Assembly: GCA_964511385.1 (NCBI GenBank)
Contig: CAZEFE010000003.1
Coordinates: 243,646-307,645, forward strand
Direction of reading: 5' to 3'
DNA: 64,000 bases
Source: CAILHX01 sp964511385
GTDB lineage: Bacteria; Pseudomonadota; Gammaproteobacteria; Burkholderiales; Methylophilaceae
The translations under genes and the position numbers were made by a program. This document shows positions 37,621-45,881 of this stretch, piece after piece (the first letter of the stretch is position 1; each line of letters begins with the position of its first letter). The notes below the pieces were generated by a model. The model was not told the DNA's origin and did no database searches. It saw only the letters and a program-made list of their open reading frames with translations.

Positions 37621-38238
37621 ATGAGTACGACCGCCCGTCCGGCTTCACCGATCAAACTGTACCGTTACCCGCCATCGGCCAGATGCCACAAGGTTCAGCT
37701 GTTTCTTTCCTTGCTGGGTTTGCCTGTGGAACTCATCCATATCGATTTGGTGGCGGGCGACCAGAAAAAACCGGAATTCTTGCAGCTCAACGTGTTTGGT
37801 CATGTGCCGGTAATACAGGATGGCGATGTCACACTGGCTGATTCGGATGCCATTCTGGTTTATCTGGCCGGCAAATATGATACGGGGGCGTGGTTGCCCA
37901 AAGACCCGGTACAGGCCGCGGAAGTGCAGCGCTGGTTCTCTGTTTCGGCTGGGCTGCTGGCATTCGGGCCTGCGGCAGCCCGGCAGGTCAAGCGATCCAA
38001 CGCCCCGTTCAACCTGGAAGAAGTGCAGGGGCGCGCCCACAAGTTGTTTGCGGTGATGGATCAAGTGCTGCAAAAGTCGCCTTACCTCACCGGCGCCCAC
38101 CCAACGGTGGCCGATATTGCAAACTACACCATGACTTTCCTCGCGCCAGAAGGTGGCGTATCGCTGCAACCCTATCCGCATATCCATGCCTGGCTATCGC
38201 GCATTGAAGCCTTGCCCGGCTTCGTGCCGATGCAATAG
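37621..38238 (+). CDS. Glutathione S-transferase family protein
   Basis: A 205-residue GST with the thioredoxin-like N-domain (YRYPPSARCHKVQLFLSLLG, then VPVIQDGDVTLADSDAILVYL with the gamma-glutamyl-binding DSD) and a helical C-domain (YLTGAHPTVADIANYTM). It conjugates or reduces electrophiles with glutathione; substrate unknown. It stands 31 bp after the hydrolase and converges on waaA with a 6-bp gap. Confidence 0.93.
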   Translation: MSTTARPASPIKLYRYPPSARCHKVQLFLSLLGLPVELIHIDLVAGDQKKPEFLQLNVFGHVPVIQDGDVTLADSDAILVYLAGKYDTGAWLPKDPVQAAEVQRWFSVSAGLLAFGPAAARQVKRSNAPFNLEEVQGRAHKLFAVMDQVLQKSPYLTGAHPTVADIANYTMTFLAPEGGVSLQPYPHIHAWLSRIEALPGFVPMQ

Positions 38239-38244
38239 GGACGA

Positions 38245-39525
38245 TCAAGTCAGCCAGGGCTGGATTAACTGCAAGGCGCGCTGCGTCGCGCCGCGATTGA
38301 CGGCGGTAAACGCAGCGCCCGCTTTGCCCATGCGTTTTAATGCGGCCGGGTCGGCCAGCAGGCTTTCCAGCGTTTGCGCCAGTTCAGCGGCAGTGTGGAC
38401 CCGCCGCGCCGCACCGCACTGTATTGCCTGGGCGGCCACGTCCTCGAAATTATAAGTATGCGGGCCGATCAGCACCGGTTTGCCCAGCGCACAGGCTTCA
38501 ATCAGGTTCTGCCCGCCGTACGGCAGCAGGCTGCCGCCGATCAGCGCAATGTCGCAAGCCGCATAATAAGCCGCCATTTCGCCCATGCTGTCGCCGAGGA
38601 TCACCTGCGGGTTGACCACCGAAGCAATCACGCGATCGGTTTCCTTGTCGTCGCCGGGGTTCAGGCTGGAGCGGCGCACAAAGGAAATGCCGCGTTTTTC
38701 CAGCAGCGCGGCCACCTCGTCGAAGCGCTGCGGATGGCGCGGCACAATGATGGTGAGCAGGTCGGGGATGGACGCTGCCCGGATGGCATCCAGCACCAGC
38801 GCTTCTTCGCCGTCGCGCGTGCTGGCGGCCAGGAATACCGGGCGCGCGGCATCGAATATGTTCCCCAAACCCAGGTCGGGCGCATCAGGCAAGGCCGCAT
38901 CGAATTTCAGGTTGCCGGTCACGGTGACGCCATGCGCGCCGAGTTCGCGCAAGCGCTGCGCATCGGCTTCGGTCTGCGCGGCAATCGCCGCAAGCGCAGC
39001 CAGGCCGTCGCGGGCAAGTGGCCCCAGCCGCGCATAGCCGCGTGCCGACTTTTCCGACAGCCGGGCGTTGACCAGCAGCACGGGAATTTCATGCTGGCGG
39101 CAGCCGTGGATCAGGTTGAACCACAGTTCGGTTTCCATCAGCAGGCCGATTTCAGGCTTGAAATGCCGCAGGAAACGCCCTACCGCAAACGGCAGGTCGT
39201 ACGGCAGGTAGCAGCGCAGCACCGTATCGCCGAACAACTGCTGACCGGTCGCCCGCCCGGTGGGGGTGCCGTGGGTCAGCAGCAGCGCGTGGTCCGGGTA
39301 TTGCTGCTGCAGCGCCTTCACCAGCGGCACGGCGGCGCGTGTCTCGCCGACCGAAACGCAGTGCAGCCAGATCACCGGTTTGTCGGGGAGGGCGGAAAAA
39401 AAGCCGAAGCGTTCGGGCAGGTGCTGCAAGTATTCCGGCTGGCGCAGGCTGCGCCACAACAAACGCAGCGGCACCAGCGGCAACAACAGCCACAGCAGCA
39501 GGGTATAAAACAGACGATTCAACAT
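38245..39525 (-). CDS. waaA: 3-deoxy-D-manno-octulosonic acid (Kdo) transferase
   Basis: A 426-residue GT30 glycosyltransferase that adds Kdo to lipid A precursor. An N-terminal membrane segment (LLLWLLLPLVPLRLLW) is followed by family motifs WLHCVSVGETRAA, GLLMETELWFNLI, NARLSEKSARGYARL and the C-terminal GGQNLIEACALGKPVLIGPH. It acts on the cytoplasmic face of the inner membrane. Monofunctional or bifunctional use cannot be told. Confidence 0.96.
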   Translation of the reverse strand: MLNRLFYTLLLWLLLPLVPLRLLWRSLRQPEYLQHLPERFGFFSALPDKPVIWLHCVSVGETRAAVPLVKALQQQYPDHALLLTHGTPTGRATGQQLFGDTVLRCYLPYDLPFAVGRFLRHFKPEIGLLMETELWFNLIHGCRQHEIPVLLVNARLSEKSARGYARLGPLARDGLAALAAIAAQTEADAQRLRELGAHGVTVTGNLKFDAALPDAPDLGLGNIFDAARPVFLAASTRDGEEALVLDAIRAASIPDLLTIIVPRHPQRFDEVAALLEKRGISFVRRSSLNPGDDKETDRVIASVVNPQVILGDSMGEMAAYYAACDIALIGGSLLPYGGQNLIEACALGKPVLIGPHTYNFEDVAAQAIQCGAARRVHTAAELAQTLESLLADPAALKRMGKAGAAFTAVNRGATQRALQLIQPWLT

Positions 39526-39690
39526 GCGCGCTATTCTCGCATAGCCGCCAATATCGCGCTCTCATTCAAGGGGAAAAGCCGTGCCACAAAACGGGATATT
39601 TGTGTCATGTTTTCCTATTAATTAATACAAAATATTTTCTGCCAAACAGCTTGACCGACACAACTAAACGGGTTTAATGTTGAGCTTCAT

Positions 39691-39704
39691 CACAATATAT
39701 TGTG
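39691..39704. promoter_or_regulatory. NrdR-box-like palindrome before nrdJa
   Basis: CACAATATATTGTG is a perfect 14-base palindrome matching the NrdR box pattern ACAC-AT-rich-GTGT. It lies 39 bp before nrdJa. A weaker ACAAAATATTTTCT (39627-39640) lies upstream and an ACAAAATATCCA just downstream; NrdR boxes usually occur in pairs. Confidence 0.65.
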
Positions 39705-39742
39705 GTCAAACAAAATATCCAATAAAAACAGCAAGGAAGGGA

Positions 39743-41917
39743 ATGCTTATGCTAAAGGCGGTCAAGTTGTCTGATCAAGGGGAGCGCGAAGTGCCGGGAG
39801 AACCCACGAACCAGGTCCCCATGCAGCCGGTGTCAACCGACATCTGGGACAAAAAATACCGCCTGAAGACCAAGCAAGGCCAGCCGATAGACCAGGACAT
39901 CGACGACACCTACAAGCGCGTTGCGCGTGCGCTGTCCGATGCCGAATCCACCGAGGAAAAAAAGACCGAGTGGTACGGCAAGTTCCTGTGGGCGCTGCGC
40001 CGTGGCGCGATCCCCGCCGGGCGTATTACCTCCAACGCCGGCGCGCTTGAACACAAGCCCGCCACCAGCACCATCAATTGCACCGTGTCCGGCATTGTCG
40101 AAGACTCCATGAACGGCATCCTGGAAAAAGTGCACGAAGCAGGTTTAACGCTCAAGGCCGGTTGTGGCATCGGCTACGAGTTCTCCACGCTCCGTCCTAA
40201 AGGAGCATTTGTAGCGGGCGCGGGGGCGTATACCTCCGGCCCGCTATCTTTTATGGATATCTACGACAAGATGTGTTTCACCGTGTCGTCCGCCGGCGGC
40301 CGCCGCGGCGCACAAATGGCCACCTTCGACATCTCTCACCCGGACGTCACCGACTTCATCAAGGCCAAGCGCGAAGCCGGGCGGCTGCGCCAGTTCAACC
40401 TGTCCACCCTGATTACCGCCGAATTCATGGAAGCGGTAAAAGCCGACGCCGAGTGGAAGCTGGCTTTCCCCGTCACCCGCAAGGAAGCCGATGCCGACGG
40501 GCTGGCGCTGGACGACGCAACCCAGGTGGTATGGCGCGAATGGCCGGTCAAGAACAAATACCTGACCCGCGACAGCGACGGCAAGGTGGCTTGCCGCGTG
40601 TACAAAACCATCAAGGCGCGCCGGCTGTGGGATGTCATCATGTCCTCCACCTACGATTTTGCCGAGCCGGGCTTCATCCTCATTGATAAAGTCAACGAGA
40701 TGAACAACAACTGGTTCTGCGAAAATATCCGCGCCACCAACCCCTGCGGTGAGCAACCACTGCCGCCTTATGGCGCTTGTCTGCTGGGTTCAGTCAACCT
40801 CACCAACTTCGTGCGCCAGCCGTTCACCGACCAGGCGCATTTCGACTGGGACGAATACCGCCAGGTTGTCGCCATTTTCACCCGCATGCTGGACAACGTG
40901 GTGGAAATCAACGGCCTGCCGCTGCCGCAGCAACAGGCGGAAATCATGCGCAAGCGCCGCCACGGCATGGGCTACCTGGGTCTGGGCTCCACCCTCACCA
41001 TGCTGAAAATGAAATACGGCTCCGAAGATTCGCTCAAGTTCACCGAAGAAGTCACCCGCGTGATGGCCGAAACCGGCTGGGAAATCGGCGTGGCGCTGGC
41101 CGAGGAAAAAGGCCCGGCACCGATCATGGACGAGGAATTCGAGATCACCGCCGACCTGCTGGCCAAGCGCCCGGAAATGCTGAAAAACGGCATCAAGCTG
41201 GGCGACCGCGTCAAAGGCCGGGTGCTGATGGGGCTGTACAGCAAATACATGCAGCAATTCCCGGAAACGCTGCGCAAGCAGATCGCCGAACACGGCGTGC
41301 GTTTCACCCACCACAGCTCCATCGCGCCCACCGGCACGATTTCGCTCAGCCTGGCCAACAACGCCAGCAACGGCATCGAGCCGTCGTTCGCGCACCACTA
41401 CAACCGCAACGTGATCCGCGAAGGCAAGAAATCCAAGGAAAAAGTGGACGTCTGGTCGTACGAACTGCTGGCCTACCGTGAACTGGTGAACCCCCATGCC
41501 ATGCCGTTCTCCGACAAGCCGGAAGAACAACTGCCGGACTACTTCGTGGATTCCTCCACCATCCCCGCCAAGGCGCACGTGGATATCCAGGCCGCCGCGC
41601 AGAAGTGGATCGACAGCTCCATCTCCAAAACCATTAACGTGCCGACGGACTACCCGTTCGAGGACTTCAAGGACATCTACTTCTACGCCTACGAAAAAGG
41701 CCTGAAAGGTTGCACCACCTTCCGCTTCAACCCGGAAGCGTTCCAGGGCGTGCTGGTGACCGAGAAGGACCTGGAAAGCACCACCTATAAATTCACGCTG
41801 GAAGACGGCACCGTCATCGAAGCCAAAGGCAACGAAGAGATTGAATACGACGGCGAAATCCACACCGCCGCCAATCTGTACGACGCGCTGAAAGAAGGTT
41901 ATTACGGGAAGTTTTAG
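39743..41917 (+). CDS. nrdJa: Class II (B12-dependent) ribonucleotide reductase, large part NrdJa
   Basis: A 724-residue adenosylcobalamin-dependent ribonucleotide reductase catalytic part, which makes deoxyribonucleotides with or without oxygen. The substrate and radical cysteines are in STINCTVSGIVEDSM and NPCGEQPLPPYGACLLGS; other class II motifs are KAGCGIGYEFSTLRPKG and HHSSIAPTGTISLSLANNAS. The start at 39743 has AAGGAAGGG upstream. The C-terminal zinc and TSCPD-type part is split off into the next gene, as in Pseudomonas aeruginosa NrdJa/NrdJb (731 and 231 residues). Confidence 0.95.
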   Translation: MLMLKAVKLSDQGEREVPGEPTNQVPMQPVSTDIWDKKYRLKTKQGQPIDQDIDDTYKRVARALSDAESTEEKKTEWYGKFLWALRRGAIPAGRITSNAGALEHKPATSTINCTVSGIVEDSMNGILEKVHEAGLTLKAGCGIGYEFSTLRPKGAFVAGAGAYTSGPLSFMDIYDKMCFTVSSAGGRRGAQMATFDISHPDVTDFIKAKREAGRLRQFNLSTLITAEFMEAVKADAEWKLAFPVTRKEADADGLALDDATQVVWREWPVKNKYLTRDSDGKVACRVYKTIKARRLWDVIMSSTYDFAEPGFILIDKVNEMNNNWFCENIRATNPCGEQPLPPYGACLLGSVNLTNFVRQPFTDQAHFDWDEYRQVVAIFTRMLDNVVEINGLPLPQQQAEIMRKRRHGMGYLGLGSTLTMLKMKYGSEDSLKFTEEVTRVMAETGWEIGVALAEEKGPAPIMDEEFEITADLLAKRPEMLKNGIKLGDRVKGRVLMGLYSKYMQQFPETLRKQIAEHGVRFTHHSSIAPTGTISLSLANNASNGIEPSFAHHYNRNVIREGKKSKEKVDVWSYELLAYRELVNPHAMPFSDKPEEQLPDYFVDSSTIPAKAHVDIQAAAQKWIDSSISKTINVPTDYPFEDFKDIYFYAYEKGLKGCTTFRFNPEAFQGVLVTEKDLESTTYKFTLEDGTVIEAKGNEEIEYDGEIHTAANLYDALKEGYYGKF

Positions 41918-41919
41918 TC

Positions 41920-41993
41920 GTTAGTTATTAGACGTAAGTAATCAGTTAAAGGCCAAAGTCCTTACAACTTACGTCTTACGACTTCCAACTAAC
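41920..41993. repeat. Stem-loop between nrdJa and nrdJb
   Basis: Two nested inverted repeats: GTTAGTT (41920-41926) with AACTAAC (41987-41993), and AGACGTAAGT (41930-41939) with ACTTACGTCT (41967-41976). They fold into one long hairpin occupying the spacer just after the nrdJa stop, 15 bp before the GGGAGA ribosome site of nrdJb. It could set the ratio of the two subunits or be a mobile repeat. Confidence 0.6.
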
Positions 41994-42014
41994 AACGGCC
42001 CTCAGGGAGACACC

Positions 42015-42692
42015 ATGACTATCAAAATCGAAAAGAAAATTACCGGCTACAACGTCGTATCCGAAGAAGACAAAGCCGCAGCAGCCGCGCCGCAAACCAA
42101 CATCGTGCAACTGGGCGAACCGCTCAGCCGCCCGGAAAAACTGGTGGGCAATACCTATAAAGTAAAAACCCCGGTCACCGAACACGCGCTCTACATCACC
42201 ATCAACGACGTGGTGGTGGGCGAAGGTACCGAGCAGGAGCACCGCCGCCCGTTCGAAATCTTCATCAATTCCAAGAACATGGAACACTTCCAGTGGATCG
42301 TCGCGCTCACCCGCGTGATGTCAGCCGTGTTCCGCAAAGGTGGCGACGTCACCTTCCTGGTGGAAGAACTGCACAGCGTGTTCGACCCCAGCGGCGGCTA
42401 CTTCAAAAAAGGCGGCAAATACATCCCCAGCCTGGTCGCCGAAATCGGCGAAGTGGTGGAACAGCACCTGCAGGAAATCGGCATGCTGAAAAAAGCCGAG
42501 CCGGATGAGCACCAGAAAAAACTCATCGCCGAAAAGCGCAAGGAATACATGGAAAAGCACTCCCACGAACCCAAGAATGACGAAGGCTTCCCGCCCGGCG
42601 CGCAGTTGTGCAACAAGTGCAACACCAAGGCCGCGATTATTATGGATGGGTGTTTGACTTGCTTGAATTGTGGGGAGAGTAAGTGCGGTTAA
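42015..42692 (+). CDS. nrdJb: Class II ribonucleotide reductase, C-terminal part NrdJb
   Basis: A 225-residue protein carrying the TSCPD-like and zinc-binding C-terminus of class II reductases: the redox and metal cysteines are CNKCNTKAAIIMDGCLTCLN then CGESKCG at the very end. It would re-reduce the NrdJa active site and complete the enzyme. It lies 97 bp after nrdJa with GGGAGA before the ATG. Lengths of both parts match the known split NrdJ. Confidence 0.93.
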   Translation: MTIKIEKKITGYNVVSEEDKAAAAAPQTNIVQLGEPLSRPEKLVGNTYKVKTPVTEHALYITINDVVVGEGTEQEHRRPFEIFINSKNMEHFQWIVALTRVMSAVFRKGGDVTFLVEELHSVFDPSGGYFKKGGKYIPSLVAEIGEVVEQHLQEIGMLKKAEPDEHQKKLIAEKRKEYMEKHSHEPKNDEGFPPGAQLCNKCNTKAAIIMDGCLTCLNCGESKCG

Positions 42693-42878
42693 ATTACAGA
42701 TTCAAAGTTTCTGGGGTTGTCAGCCTCAGAATGCGGAGTGACTTCCGCTAAAGGTGCGGTTTTTAAAGAACTCATAGGGATTGCGGTTCGCCACCGATAA
42801 AAGGCTGAAAATCCTGAAAGAATAATCTTTAAGAATCATAGCCGCTGCTTGAGGCAATTCGCGATAAGCCAAAAGCTA

Positions 42879-42931
42879 GCGCCCTGCAAGGCGCGATATA
42901 AGTGCCAACCATAACTGTTGGCTTGCAAGCC
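42879..42931 (+). other. Hairpin cluster in the leader of the small open frame
   Basis: GCGCC/GGCGC (42879-42894), GCCAAC/GTTGGC (42904-42922) and the palindrome GGCTTGCAAGCC (42920-42931) follow one another. The last two share bases, so only one can form at a time. They lie 22 bp before the small open frame. Confidence 0.5.
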
Positions 42932-42952
42932 AGCGTAAACAAGGTTAACGCC

Positions 42953-43039
42953 ATGCTTACACTGACATTAAAACTAGAGTTAAGCTACAAGCAAGTGATA
43001 GAGTTTCTACTATTACTACTCATGCTTTTCCCTAGCTAG
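42953..43039 (+). CDS. Possible 28-residue hydrophobic peptide
   Basis: An ATG-started frame of 28 codons with TAG at 43037. It begins MLTLTLKLELSYKQ and carries a hydrophobic core VIEFLLLLLMLF near the C-terminus. AAGG with 8-base spacing is upstream, and a factor-independent terminator begins 9 bp after the stop. Size, hydrophobic core, structured leader and tight terminator recall type I toxin peptides, but I do not recognise the sequence and translation is unproven. Confidence 0.45.
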   Translation: MLTLTLKLELSYKQVIEFLLLLLMLFPS

Positions 43040-43047
43040 TCTCGAAG

Positions 43048-43070
43048 CCGCTCCGAAAGGGGCGGTTTTT
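43048..43070 (+). terminator. Factor-independent terminator
   Basis: CCGCTCC, a GAAA tetraloop and GGGGCGG form a 7-bp stem (one T-G pair), followed by five T. It ends whatever transcript covers the 28-codon frame. Confidence 0.85.
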
Positions 43071-43203
43071 ATTTGTCGGTCTCGCCTGCGAATGAAAGAG
43101 CTAGAAGAATTTTTTTGGGGTGACGTCCGGTGCAATGTCCGTTGGTTTTGCGCCCTACTGCTTACTGCGGGGAAAATTATGGCAGAGGGTTAACGTGAGT
43201 TTT

Positions 43204-43461
43204 TCAACCAAACAAATCATCCAGCGGATTCTTGCCGCCCGCAGCCTTGGCCGAAGCCCGCCTGGGGCTGAATTCTTCTTCGATATTGTCGCGGTAAAAG
43301 CTCCATTGCGCGCTCGAGCCTTTGAAGCGCCGCCACAGGTCTTCGCCCACGCCGCTGTATTCCAGCGCGCTGCCGTCATCGAGTTCCACGCGCAGGGTGC
43401 GGGTTTTGCTGTCGTAGCCGAAAGCGCGCAGTTTTCCGGCGCTGATTTTGGTCATATCCAT
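43204..43461 (-). CDS. KTSC-domain protein
   Basis: An 85-residue protein whose core is a KTSC domain: AGKLRAFGYDSKTRTLRVEL, then LEYSGVGEDLWRRFKGSSAQ and YRDNI. KTSC domains occur alone in bacteria and at the C-terminus of some lysyl-tRNA synthetases; RNA binding is suspected. The ATG at 43461 has AAGGAAAG upstream and is preferred to a longer frame. It is 111 bp downstream of the RtcB-like gene on the same strand. Confidence 0.85.
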   Translation of the reverse strand: MDMTKISAGKLRAFGYDSKTRTLRVELDDGSALEYSGVGEDLWRRFKGSSAQWSFYRDNIEEEFSPRRASAKAAGGKNPLDDLFG

Positions 43462-43572
43462 GGTGCGCTTTCCTTGGGCTGGGTGCGTGGGATTCAGAAT
43501 ACAGCAAATAATCGGGATCAAGCGCTGGTGGGCAATCCCACCAGCACTCGATCCCTTGCATTGAACAACATC

Positions 43573-44970
43573 TTACGCCTTGAACGTCAGCCAGGGTTTC
43601 AGCCGTGCCACGGAGCGCAGCATGCCGGCTTCTTCCTGCGCGGCGATGACCGGGCCGATTTTTTTGTAGGCCATGGGCGCTTCTTCCACCCGCCGTTCTT
43701 CGCGCAGGGTGACGCAGTGCCAGGGCAGGTCATCCGCATGGCTGGATGGCCGCACCGCACGCATGGCTTGGCGGCGCATGCTGCGGCCGGCGCCGTGCGA
43801 GCATGACCACAGCCAGTCCGGGTTGCCGAGACCGGTTGCCACGTAGGAGTAATCCCCCATCGAGCCCGGTATCAGCGCCAGGTCGCCTTCGCGCGCCGGG
43901 GTGGCACCCTTGCGGTGGATGTTCATGCCGTTTTCACGCAGTACGATGTTATGCGGCACATCCACCACCAGCCGGGAGTGATCTTCGGCAAACACCTGGG
44001 CCATGCAGTCGCGCACCAGTTCCGCCAGCACCATGCGGTTGGCCCAGGCGTAGCGCGAGGCAACGCCCATGGCATCCAGGTACTCATCCGCCAGCGGGCC
44101 GGTGAGGCCATACAGGCCGGATTGCGGGTGGCGCACGCCTTCCGGCCAGGCGGCCTTGGCGCGGTCCATCCAGCGGCTGCCGACAAAGAAGCCGACATCG
44201 CGCGAGCCGCTGTGGATCATCACCACCACTTCGCCCGGCGTCAGACCTTGCTGGTAGGCGGCGTGGCGATCCATGACGGCATCCACGACCTGCAACTCGA
44301 CAAAATGGTTGCCGGAGCCGGTGGTGCCGATGCCGGGGTCGCGGATCACTTCGCGCGTGCCGACCAGGGCCGGTGGCGCATGACGCAAGCCGCCGCCGAA
44401 TTCGCGCAGCGCAATGCAGGCAGCCAGTTCTTCAGCCAGCCTTGCCTTGTCCACGCGCGCCCAGATGCCGCCGTCGTGCAGGCTGTCAATGAAGGCTTCG
44501 GGGCCGGCATCAAACAAGGCGGCATAGGCCGTGGAACGCAGCGGCACGTCGCGGCCGTCTTCCAGCAGCACCCGTTGCAGCTTGGGCAGCAACTGGTCTT
44601 TTTTGGCCTCGAACTGCGCCAGGGTCAGCCCGGTGGTAATCAGCCGCATGCCGCAGTTGACGTCGGTGCCCGGAATGGCCGGGATCACCAGGTCTTCCGA
44701 GGTGGCGACGATGCTGCCTACCGGGGCGATGCCGCCCGGATGGAAATCCGGCGTGGCGCACGCTTTGCAGACATGGCCATCGTGCCCCGGCACATGCACC
44801 GCGGCGAAGTCCATGAGCTGGCGCACCGCTTTTTCTTCCAGCGGATAGCTTTGCGGCAGCAGCACGGAGGCTTGTGCATGCGCATTGGTCAATGTGTAAA
44901 TGCCGTCTTTATATCCGACTTCGATGCCTTGACGACGAAAGGCTTTTTGCAATCTTGCAATGGAAAACAT
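43573..44970 (-). CDS. rtcB: RtcB-family RNA ligase paralogue
   Basis: A 465-residue protein of the RtcB family, which joins 2',3'-cyclic phosphate and 5'-hydroxyl RNA ends with GTP and Mn2+. All catalytic motifs are present: metal binding in GTDVNCGMRL, GTTGSGNHFVEL and IHSGSRDVG; the guanylylated histidine region in CSHGAGRSMRRQAMR; HRKGATPAREGD and PGSMGDYSYVATG. It is longer than E. coli RtcB (408) with an N-terminal extension, so it may be a paralogue with its own substrate. No rtcA or rtcR is adjacent. ATG at 44970 has CTGGAG upstream. Confidence 0.92.
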   Translation of the reverse strand: MFSIARLQKAFRRQGIEVGYKDGIYTLTNAHAQASVLLPQSYPLEEKAVRQLMDFAAVHVPGHDGHVCKACATPDFHPGGIAPVGSIVATSEDLVIPAIPGTDVNCGMRLITTGLTLAQFEAKKDQLLPKLQRVLLEDGRDVPLRSTAYAALFDAGPEAFIDSLHDGGIWARVDKARLAEELAACIALREFGGGLRHAPPALVGTREVIRDPGIGTTGSGNHFVELQVVDAVMDRHAAYQQGLTPGEVVVMIHSGSRDVGFFVGSRWMDRAKAAWPEGVRHPQSGLYGLTGPLADEYLDAMGVASRYAWANRMVLAELVRDCMAQVFAEDHSRLVVDVPHNIVLRENGMNIHRKGATPAREGDLALIPGSMGDYSYVATGLGNPDWLWSCSHGAGRSMRRQAMRAVRPSSHADDLPWHCVTLREERRVEEAPMAYKKIGPVIAAQEEAGMLRSVARLKPWLTFKA

Positions 44971-45122
44971 GGTTCTGCTCCAGAAAAACAACAATAGCGC
45001 CGGCCCATGGTGGGGCTCGGCGTTGGGTTTTCCTGCAGCAGTTCAGGAAGAGGCGCGCATTATAGCCGTGGGGATTTTGAAATGTAAACCTTGATGTTCA
45101 ACGTACCGTTTGGATTTTTAGC

Positions 45123-45491
45123 TCAGCCCTCGTCCCGCTCGCACGACTCCAGGCCGGTTGCCTGCCAGTTGATGGGGCTGGTGAATTCGAAGCCGACCCG
45201 CAGGCTGACTTCCCCGGTTTTGGCTTTCAGGCGCCAGATATCGGCAACGCGGGCCGCGACGTCCTGCAGGCCGGCGAGGTTGATCTGGCAGTGGGGAAAC
45301 TCGCGATCCTTGTGGAAATGCTTGCCGAGGTATTCGGGGATGGTGGCACCGAAGCCGCCGGGGCAAATGTCGGTGAGTTGCAGTTCCACCGTTTTATCGG
45401 CTTCCAGGGTCACCCGGCAGGTCGGCTCGCCGACCACCTGGGCGTTCAGCCGCAGGAATTTGCGGTGTTCGACGTTATCGGCTGCCGGCAA
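45123..45491 (-). CDS. PilZ-domain protein
   Basis: A 122-residue single-domain protein with the PilZ motifs: R-x3-R in HRKFLRLNAQVV and the second motif as TDICPGGFGA, where the usual serine of D-x-S-x-x-G is cysteine. PilZ domains bind cyclic-di-GMP. The GGDEF-EAL protein at 46834-50025 is a nearby enzyme for the same messenger. No output domain is attached. Confidence 0.85.
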   Translation of the reverse strand: MPAADNVEHRKFLRLNAQVVGEPTCRVTLEADKTVELQLTDICPGGFGATIPEYLGKHFHKDREFPHCQINLAGLQDVAARVADIWRLKAKTGEVSLRVGFEFTSPINWQATGLESCERDEG

Positions 45492-45521
45492 CGGGTAGCC
45501 CTCTTGGTGTGGGGTGCATGT

Positions 45522-45776
45522 TCAGGGTTCTTCCTGGTTGAGTAGGGCGATTCTGGCGTTGAGCACCAGGTTTTCAAGCACCAGCCTGACCACGGTGGCC
45601 GCCATGATCAGCTCGCGGTCTTCGCTGGGCTGGTCGGTCCAGTGGTCCATGATTTCCGCGACGTTGAGGCAGGCCAGTTTGCGCAGGTCGTCGGCGTCGA
45701 ACGGCAGGCCGGAAAAATCGATGGGGTCTTCCTTTTCCACTTCCACCAGCAGTTCTAACAGGACTTGGGGCTTCAT
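45522..45776 (-). CDS. Small hypothetical protein
   Basis: An 84-residue acidic protein (opening MKPQVLLELLVEVEKEDPID) with no signal, membrane segment or motif that I recognise; predicted helical. It is 30 bp upstream of the PilZ gene on the same strand and probably co-transcribed with it. It is divergent from the sugar-kinase gene. Confidence 0.7.
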   Translation of the reverse strand: MKPQVLLELLVEVEKEDPIDFSGLPFDADDLRKLACLNVAEIMDHWTDQPSEDRELIMAATVVRLVLENLVLNARIALLNQEEP

Positions 45777-45881
45777 GCCGGCAGTATGCCACGCTGCCTG
45801 GCGTTTGTTGACATATTCCCTCTGCCGCGCTTGCAGGCGCGTCTGCTATATTGGCAAGGTCTGTTACCAGTCGGGGTTGCC

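Larger units (their letters stand above)
42693..43203. other. 510-base region with structured RNA features
   Basis: Between nrdJb and the convergent KTSC gene. It holds a weak terminator-like repeat after nrdJb (CCGC at 42745 with GCGG at 42756, then five T), a run of hairpins at 42879-42931, a 28-codon open frame at 42953-43039 and a clear terminator at 43048-43070. I see no tRNA (no T-loop GGTTCRA) and no known RNA family. Confidence 0.5.

Noticed and set aside
38374..39621. Long plus-strand frame opposite waaA
   Set aside because: waaA on the minus strand has all family motifs; the opposite frame has none.
39526..39742. A B12 riboswitch before the B12-dependent reductase
   Set aside because: No GCCACTG B12 box or aptamer pairing was found; only the NrdR-like palindrome stands out.
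42781..42800. GGTTCG in the nrdJb-KTSC spacer looked like part of a tRNA T-loop
   Set aside because: No matching acceptor, D or anticodon arms and the bases after GGTTC do not fit RANNCC pairing.
44971..45122. Sigma-54 promoter before the RtcB-like gene, as in E. coli rtcBA
   Set aside because: No GG-N10-GC element with good flanks on the minus strand and no rtcR gene nearby.
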